A DNA stretch of 64,000 nt from Nocardioides currus (GTDB taxonomy: Bacteria; Actinomycetota; Actinomycetes; Propionibacteriales; Nocardioidaceae). Under the pieces are notes generated by a model. That model was not told where the DNA came from and did not search any database. It was given only the letters and a program-made list of their open reading frames with translations. This document shows, in pieces, positions 59,592 through 64,000 of the stretch (its first letter is position 1; the number at the start of each line of letters is the position of its first letter). The stretch covers positions 124,001 to 188,000 of the forward strand of contig NZ_PYXZ01000008.1 in NCBI RefSeq assembly GCF_003057875.1. The letters are read 5' to 3'. Made by a program: the position numbers and the translations under genes.

Positions 59592-60652
59592 TGCGACGCG
59601 GGGTCCGTACGGCGCTCGCCGCCACCACGCTCCTCGTCCTCGCCGCCTGCGGGGCGGACGACGAGCCGACCGCCGAGCAGACGAGCACCCCGACGCCGAC
59701 CGAGTCCGAGACGCCGATCGAGACATCCGGCCCCCTCGACTGGCAGCCCACCGGCCGCTCCCCCGACGCGCGGGTGGTCGTCGGTGAGCGCTGGACCGCG
59801 ATCGCCGGCGAGTCCGACCTGCGCTTCGAGAGCAACGCGGGCGACGCCGACGACGTCGTGCTGCCCGACGACAGCGGCGGCAGCGTGGACGCCGTCCTGC
59901 TCGACGGCGACTCTGCCGTCGTGTCCTACGGGTTCGGCGGCGAGACGACCAGCGGGCTCGGCTACCGCGTCGACCTGACGACCAGCGAGCAGACGGAGAT
60001 CGTGACGCCCGAGCCGGCCAACGGTGGCGACTGGGCGCGGCTCGGCGACAGCGTCCACTACCCCGGGCTCGGCGAGGGCGGAGTGGCGTGCCTGGCCACG
60101 CTGTCCGTCGCCGACGGCAACGGCGAGGACGGCTGGTGCCCCTCGGGCCGGGTCGGGATCGCCGAGCTCGAGGCCAACGAGGACGGCGTCGCCGTGATGC
60201 TCTTCGACTACGCCAGCCGGGTCTCGTGCCGCACCCTCGCGCTGCTCGACCAGTCCGGGATCCCCCAGCCCGTCGACGGTCCGGCCGAGTGCACCGGTTG
60301 GGACATCGCTGCCACGAGCACCGGCATCGTCTGGTCGGAGGTGACGAAGCCCAAGCGCCAGGAGGTCGCGCAGTTCCACGCGCGGACGGACAGCGGCACC
60401 GAGGACCTCGGCCAGGGCAGCACCGGGACGCTCACCTCCTGCGGCGGCGACACCTTCTTCGTGAGCGATCCAGCGACGCGGACCGACCCGGCCCGCCTGA
60501 TGCGCTGGGACGGGGCCGAGCTCAGCGTCGCCTACGAGTCGACGTCGAGAGGCAACGCCTTCCTCGGCCGGCCCGAGTGCGCGGACGGCATCCTGACGAT
60601 CTCCTCCTTCGGCGAGGACGGCGACGAGCAGGTCTCGGCCCACGTCGGCTAG
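59591..60652 (+). CDS. Lipoprotein of unknown function, coupled to the C39-like protease
   Basis: A 353-residue lipoprotein with lipobox Cys20 (LLVLAAC) and a Thr/Pro/Glu-rich linker. The large mature domain is made of repeated short beta strands, perhaps a beta-propeller (recurring Trp/Gly/Asp segments such as LDWQPTGRSPDARVVVGERW). It contains several cysteine pairs. It overlaps the protease gene by one base. No family recognised with certainty. Confidence 0.8.
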   Translation: MRRGVRTALAATTLLVLAACGADDEPTAEQTSTPTPTESETPIETSGPLDWQPTGRSPDARVVVGERWTAIAGESDLRFESNAGDADDVVLPDDSGGSVDAVLLDGDSAVVSYGFGGETTSGLGYRVDLTTSEQTEIVTPEPANGGDWARLGDSVHYPGLGEGGVACLATLSVADGNGEDGWCPSGRVGIAELEANEDGVAVMLFDYASRVSCRTLALLDQSGIPQPVDGPAECTGWDIAATSTGIVWSEVTKPKRQEVAQFHARTDSGTEDLGQGSTGTLTSCGGDTFFVSDPATRTDPARLMRWDGAELSVAYESTSRGNAFLGRPECADGILTISSFGEDGDEQVSAHVG

Positions 60653-60675
60653 GGCCGGTGCGAGACACTGCCCGG

Positions 60676-61308
60676 GTGAGCTTCGAAGGATTCCCCGTCG
60701 CCGCGCTCGACTTCTACGACGACCTCGAGATGGACAACACCAAGTCGTTCTGGGAGGCCAACAGGGCGACGTACAAGGACGCGGTCGAGGCGCCGATGAA
60801 GGCGCTGACCGCGGCCCTCGGCCCCGAGTTCGGCACCGCCAAGGTCTTCCGGCCCTACCGCGACGTCCGCTTCGCCAAGGACAAGACGCCCTACAAGACC
60901 CACCAGGGCGCGTTCGTCGGGGTGGCGCCGGCGACAGGGTGGTACGTCGAGGTGTCGGCCCGCGGCGTCCGCACCGGGGCCGGCTTCTACGACGCCGACG
61001 GCCCGCGACTCGCGGCCTTCCGCGACGCGATCGTCGACGACAAGACAGGTCCGCAGCTCAAGCGGATGCTGGCCAAGGTCGAGAAGGCGGGCTTCGAGGT
61101 CTCGGGCGAGCAGCTCAAGACCGCGCCGCGGGGCTACGACAAGGAGCACCCGCGCATCGAGCTGCTGCGGCACAAGCAGCTCTTCGCCGGCCGCGTGATC
61201 GGCTTCGGGCCGGAGGTCCACACCGCCGAGCTGGCCGACCTCGTGCGGGACGACTGGCGCACGCTCAAGCCGCTCGTCGACTGGCTGGCCCGCCTCGAGC
61301 CGGCGTAG
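60676..61308 (+). CDS. DUF2461 domain protein
   Basis: A 210-residue protein of the DUF2461 family. Conserved blocks are LDFYDDLEMDNTKSFWEANRA, FRPYRDVRFAKDKTPYKTHQ and WYVEVSARGVRTGAGFYD, then a C-terminal APRGYDKEHPRIELLRHKQL. The GTG at 60676 gives the normal family N-terminus. Function is unknown. Confidence 0.92.
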   Translation: MSFEGFPVAALDFYDDLEMDNTKSFWEANRATYKDAVEAPMKALTAALGPEFGTAKVFRPYRDVRFAKDKTPYKTHQGAFVGVAPATGWYVEVSARGVRTGAGFYDADGPRLAAFRDAIVDDKTGPQLKRMLAKVEKAGFEVSGEQLKTAPRGYDKEHPRIELLRHKQLFAGRVIGFGPEVHTAELADLVRDDWRTLKPLVDWLARLEPA

Positions 61309-61370
61309 CCGTCGGCTCGTCGACACACGCCATTCACCCCGTCGTCGCCCGCCGCTGTCACCCTGCGGGC

Positions 61371-61910
61371 ATGGCCAAGCACCTGCTGTTCCTGCACATC
61401 GGACCCGAGGTCGTCGAGGTCGACGCCGAGGTCCGCGAGCGACTCGCGGCGGTCGGCGTCCGCACCCCCGACGTGACCCAGGACGATCTGCACCGCGCCG
61501 ACCTCGAGATCCGCCGTGCCCACAAGGCGGCGGGGGTCCGGCGCAAGGACGTCGAGGGGGCCTGGGCGAAGATCTGCCGACGCACGTTCAAGCTCAGGTC
61601 AGACACCTTCGCCTCCATGCCCGGCTTCGTGGACGCGGCGCCCGAGCAGGCGGCCCTCGCCATGGACGGGCTGGCCGGGCTCAAGGTGCACCTCGTGGTG
61701 ACGCCGGCCGCGCACGCCCAGCTGCCGGTGGCCTGGACCCGCATGGTCAAGCCCGCGCGGGTCCACGCGGTCGAGCCGGGCCTGACGTCCGCAGGATTCG
61801 CCGACGAGCTCGCGCGCATCGCGCTGTCGGAGGAGAGGAGCAGGCTCGACAAGGCCCTGCTCAAGCGGGCGTTGCGTCGCAAGCAGGTCGAGAAGGAGCT
61901 CGCCGCCTGA
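61371..61910 (+). CDS. Hypothetical protein, sulfotransferase-like N-terminus
   Basis: A 179-residue protein opening KHLLFLHIGPEVVEVD, where bacterial sulfotransferases and P-loop enzymes read HIGTPKTGTT. The loop here lacks the P-loop lysine and threonines, so any nucleotide binding is lost. The rest is helical and ends in a Lys/Arg-rich tail (RALRRKQVEKEL). It could be a degenerate or repurposed sulfotransferase-fold protein. Its stop and that of the convergent Rrf2 gene share one small hairpin. Confidence 0.65.
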   Translation: MAKHLLFLHIGPEVVEVDAEVRERLAAVGVRTPDVTQDDLHRADLEIRRAHKAAGVRRKDVEGAWAKICRRTFKLRSDTFASMPGFVDAAPEQAALAMDGLAGLKVHLVVTPAAHAQLPVAWTRMVKPARVHAVEPGLTSAGFADELARIALSEERSRLDKALLKRALRRKQVEKELAA

Positions 61911-61929
61911 CCCGATCGATCGGGGTCAG
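61907..61929. terminator. Bidirectional hairpin between convergent genes
   Basis: CTGACCC-GATCGATC-GGGGTCAG is a near-perfect palindrome covering the stop codons of both convergent genes (TGA at 61908-61910, and the Rrf2 stop at 61926-61928). It could serve as a compact terminator for both. Confidence 0.5.
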
Positions 61930-62384
61930 TGCGGCTGCCAGGCGTCCTCGTCGGCCGTGAGGTCGGCGACCGCGGCGGGCAGCTGGCCGTCGGCGAGGTC
62001 CTGGATCGAGACACCCTCGAAGACCGAGCGCAGCGAGCGGCGGGCGGCGATCCAGACGTGCTGCAGCACCTTGGCGGACTCGCCGTAGGCGACCGACTCC
62101 GGCCGCAGGCCGTAGACCGAGACCAGCGGACCGTCGACGGCGCGGATCACGTCGGCCACCGAGACCGAGTCGGGGGTGCGCGCGAAGCGCCAGCCGCCGG
62201 ACTGGCCGCGCTGGGACACGACGATGTCGGCGCGGCGGAGGTCGGCCAGGATCGCCTGCAGGAACCCGTGGGGGATGTCCTGGGCCTTGCCGAGCTGCTC
62301 GGCGCTGACGGCCGACCCGTCGGTCACGGAGGCGATCTCGATCAGCGCCCGGAGGGCATAGTCGGCCTTGGCGGAAACGCGCAT
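61926..62384 (-). CDS. Rrf2-family regulator without cysteines
   Basis: A 152-residue Rrf2-type transcription factor. It opens MRVSAKADYALRALIEIAS and has an N-terminal winged helix (AEQLGKAQDIPHGFLQAILADLRRADIV) followed by the SQRGQSGGWRFAR wing. There is no cysteine anywhere, so it cannot bind an Fe-S cluster as IscR or NsrR do. It may respond to a metabolite, as CymR responds through a partner. It lies beside a TauE/SafE exporter, pointing to control of sulfur-compound export. Confidence 0.9.
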   Translation of the reverse strand: MRVSAKADYALRALIEIASVTDGSAVSAEQLGKAQDIPHGFLQAILADLRRADIVVSQRGQSGGWRFARTPDSVSVADVIRAVDGPLVSVYGLRPESVAYGESAKVLQHVWIAARRSLRSVFEGVSIQDLADGQLPAAVADLTADEDAWQPH

Positions 62385-62489
62385 GGAGCCAGTTTGTCAG
62401 ATATGTCAGCCAAGTCGATCAACGTTGGCGCCGCCGCGCCACACGAGGGTGGTGGCGGGCGGCGACGACGAGGGCGGGTCGTACGGCGA

Positions 62490-63389
62490 TCAGGCCGACG
62501 CGAGCTCCAGCTCGGGCTCGCCGGCGGTGGCGCGCGCGAGGCGCTCCTGCTTCACGGCCCAGACGATGCCGGTGACCCAGGCGACGAACAGCACGGCCGC
62601 GGTCACGGCGACGCCGACGCCGGGGACGCCGAGCGCCTCGAGGATGGTCTTGGAGTTGGTCAGCACGATCAGGCCACCGGCCGCGACCCCGAGCACGCGG
62701 GCGGCGAGGTGCTTGACGAGCCAGGCGGCGATCGGCGCGGCCACGACACCGCCGGCGAGCAGCGCAGCGGCGTACCCCCAGTTGATGCCCTGCGAGCCGA
62801 GGGCGAGGATGAAGCCGAGCGAGCCGCCGACGGCGACCACGAACTCCGAGGTGTCGATCGAGCCGACCACCTTGCGGGGCTCGAGGCGACCGCTGGAGAG
62901 CAGCGAGGTCGTGCCGACCGGGCCCCAGCCACCGCCGCCGATGGCGTCCAGCGTGCCGCCGATCAGACCCATCGGGGCGAGGAAGGCGACGCCGGGACGG
63001 CCCTTGAACTGAGGGCGGCGACCGCCGAGGCGCAGGAAGCGGTAGATGACGTAGATGCCGAGGCCGAGCAGGATCGCGGCCACGATCGGCTTGGCGACGC
63101 CGGCGTCCATGTTGGACAGCGCGGTCGCGCCGATGAAGGCGCCGACGAAGCCGGGCACGGCGAGGATCGAGACGGTGCGCCAGTCGACGTTGCCGAGCTT
63201 GTGGTGCGAGGCACCGGACACGAGCGAGGTGCCGATCTCGGAGAAGTGGACCGCGGCCGACGCGGCGGCCGGCGCGACGCCGGCGGCGAGCAGCAGGGTG
63301 GACGAGGTGACGCCGTAGGCCATGCCGAGCGAGCCGTCGATGAGTTGTGCGATGAGCCCGACGAAGCCGAGCACGATGAGCTTGCGCAT
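62490..63389 (-). CDS. TauE/SafE family sulfite/organosulfur exporter
   Basis: A 299-residue membrane protein with about eight helices. It carries the TSUP (TauE/SafE) family features GFVGLIAQLIDGSLGMAYGVTSS and GLIGGTLDAIGGGGWGPVGTTSLL in the two halves. The family exports sulfite, sulfoacetate or related compounds. It is 105 bp upstream (on the minus strand) of the Rrf2 gene and may be repressed by it. The 199-bp region before its start contains TATACATACATA and TATGTCGG, an AT-rich stretch unlike the surroundings. TATGTC(A/G)G also occurs before the Rrf2 gene. Confidence 0.9.
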   Translation of the reverse strand: MRKLIVLGFVGLIAQLIDGSLGMAYGVTSSTLLLAAGVAPAAASAAVHFSEIGTSLVSGASHHKLGNVDWRTVSILAVPGFVGAFIGATALSNMDAGVAKPIVAAILLGLGIYVIYRFLRLGGRRPQFKGRPGVAFLAPMGLIGGTLDAIGGGGWGPVGTTSLLSSGRLEPRKVVGSIDTSEFVVAVGGSLGFILALGSQGINWGYAAALLAGGVVAAPIAAWLVKHLAARVLGVAAGGLIVLTNSKTILEALGVPGVGVAVTAAVLFVAWVTGIVWAVKQERLARATAGEPELELASA

Positions 63390-63588
63390 GAGGCGAGCAC
63401 CTTCCGATCGTGTATGTCGGGTGAAAGGCTATACATACATAGTTTGATAGGCAAAACCATCCGACCCGACAAAGGCCGACCACGGTGTGACGAGCGAGAT
63501 GCGCCGTTCGTGTTGCGCGCCGCCGATCCGCGAGGCATCATTAAGTTACCGATCAGTAGCGATCCACCGAACGGAATCAGGTAAGACG

Positions 63589-64000
63589 TTGAGCCACTAC
63601 AAGACCAACCTGCGCGACATCGAGTTCAACCTCTTCGAGGTGCTCGGACGCGACGAGATCCTCGGGACCGGTCCCTTCGCCGAGGTCGACGGTGAGACGG
63701 CCCGCGAGATCCTCGCCGAGGTCGCCCGCATGTCCCGCGACGAGCTCGCCGCGTCGTACGTCGACAGCGACCGCAACCCGCCCGTCTTCGACCCGCAGAC
63801 CCACACCGCGCCGGTGCCCGAGTCGTTCAAGCAGAGCTACCAGGCCTGGATGGACGCGGAGTACTGGCGCCTGCAGATCCGTGAGGAGCTCGGCGGCACG
63901 CCGGCTCCCTCCACCCTCGTCTGGGCGATGGGCGAGATGGTGCTCGGCGCCAACGCCCCGGTCTGGATGTACGCCGCCGGCCCGCCGTTCGCCGGCGTCG
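63589..64000 (+). CDS. Acyl-CoA dehydrogenase, 3' end outside window
   Basis: The N-terminal 137 residues of an acyl-CoA dehydrogenase. The start is taken at TTG 63589, giving SHYKTNLRDIEFNLFEVLG, the characteristic opening of a large FadE-type actinobacterial subgroup. No ATG or GTG fits better in this frame. AGG in CAGGTAAGACG is a modest ribosome site. It then follows the pattern of a long N-terminal extension before the dehydrogenase core. The product is expected to feed electrons through electron-transfer flavoprotein, possibly to the EtfD-like protein encoded at 44524. Confidence 0.85.
   Translation, partial: MSHYKTNLRDIEFNLFEVLGRDEILGTGPFAEVDGETAREILAEVARMSRDELAASYVDSDRNPPVFDPQTHTAPVPESFKQSYQAWMDAEYWRLQIREELGGTPAPSTLVWAMGEMVLGANAPVWMYAAGPPFAGV

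Overview
The window is a stretch of high-GC chromosome from an actinobacterium, most likely Nocardioides or a close relative. This rests on the very high third-position GC, frequent GTG starts, many ATGA/GTGA/TGATG gene overlaps, and gene families typical of the group: an EtfD-like Fe-S membrane oxidoreductase, a mycobacterial-type dCTP deaminase, a Cds1-like cysteine desulfhydrase, and sugar ABC operons without an ATPase. I saw no insertion sequence, integrase, prophage, CRISPR array or rRNA. There is one tRNA gene, tRNA-Gly(CCC).

Layout. 0-6 kb: the tail of a DUF1648-like membrane protein, a cytochrome P450 behind a perfect palindrome, a sucrase/ferredoxin-like redox protein, and a large ATP-binding LuxR regulator preceded by a coupled 36-codon ORF. 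6-11 kb: a compact module of sigma factor, small two-domain protein, signal-less subtilase with a tandem repeat at its N-terminus, and a TPR-CHAT (caspase-like) protein. I regard this as the most interesting candidate system. 11-15 kb: half of the histidine utilisation pathway (hutI, hutF, an M20 amidohydrolase). 15-27.5 kb: metabolic genes, namely a cysteine desulfhydrase, nitroreductase, Old Yellow Enzyme, quinone reductase, M20 peptidase, MFS transporter, PEP mutase/isocitrate lyase family enzyme, MOSC protein, two adjacent CitE-type lyases and an aminoglycoside phosphotransferase-fold kinase. 27.4-34 kb: a ROK-regulated sugar operon (regulator, binding protein, two permeases, GH3 hexosaminidase, ROK kinase) with a clear palindromic operator. 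34-39 kb: zwf, a tiny DUF6131 membrane protein, an MFS transporter, a stand-alone trpF and an M48 protease. 39-44 kb: the other half of hut (hutU, an NTF2-like protein, hutH) with an IclR regulator. 44.5-48 kb: an EtfD-like protein with a very long low-complexity tail. 48-50 kb: a ribbon-helix-helix regulator, a DUF4097 protein and a 36-codon ORF. 50-55 kb: a ferric-siderophore uptake operon under a probable DtxR/IdeR box. 55-64 kb: dcd, a GDSL hydrolase, tRNA-Gly, a DUF305 gene with a 54-codon membrane partner, a secreted C39-like protease with a lipoprotein, DUF2461, a cysteine-free Rrf2 regulator, a TauE/SafE exporter, and the start of an acyl-CoA dehydrogenase.

How parts connect. The two separated hut operons share an almost identical 16-bp palindrome (14916-14931 and 42641-42656), which ties them into one regulon; the neighbouring IclR protein is the likely regulator. 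A 44-bp palindromic element (10-bp stems ACGTCCGACG/CGTCGGACGT) occurs between genes at about 11.1 kb and 22.4 kb. It also occurs four times, always in the same reading frame, inside the tail of the EtfD-like protein, where it encodes a repeated peptide. That tail also carries seven SLFD motifs, the last at the extreme C-terminus.
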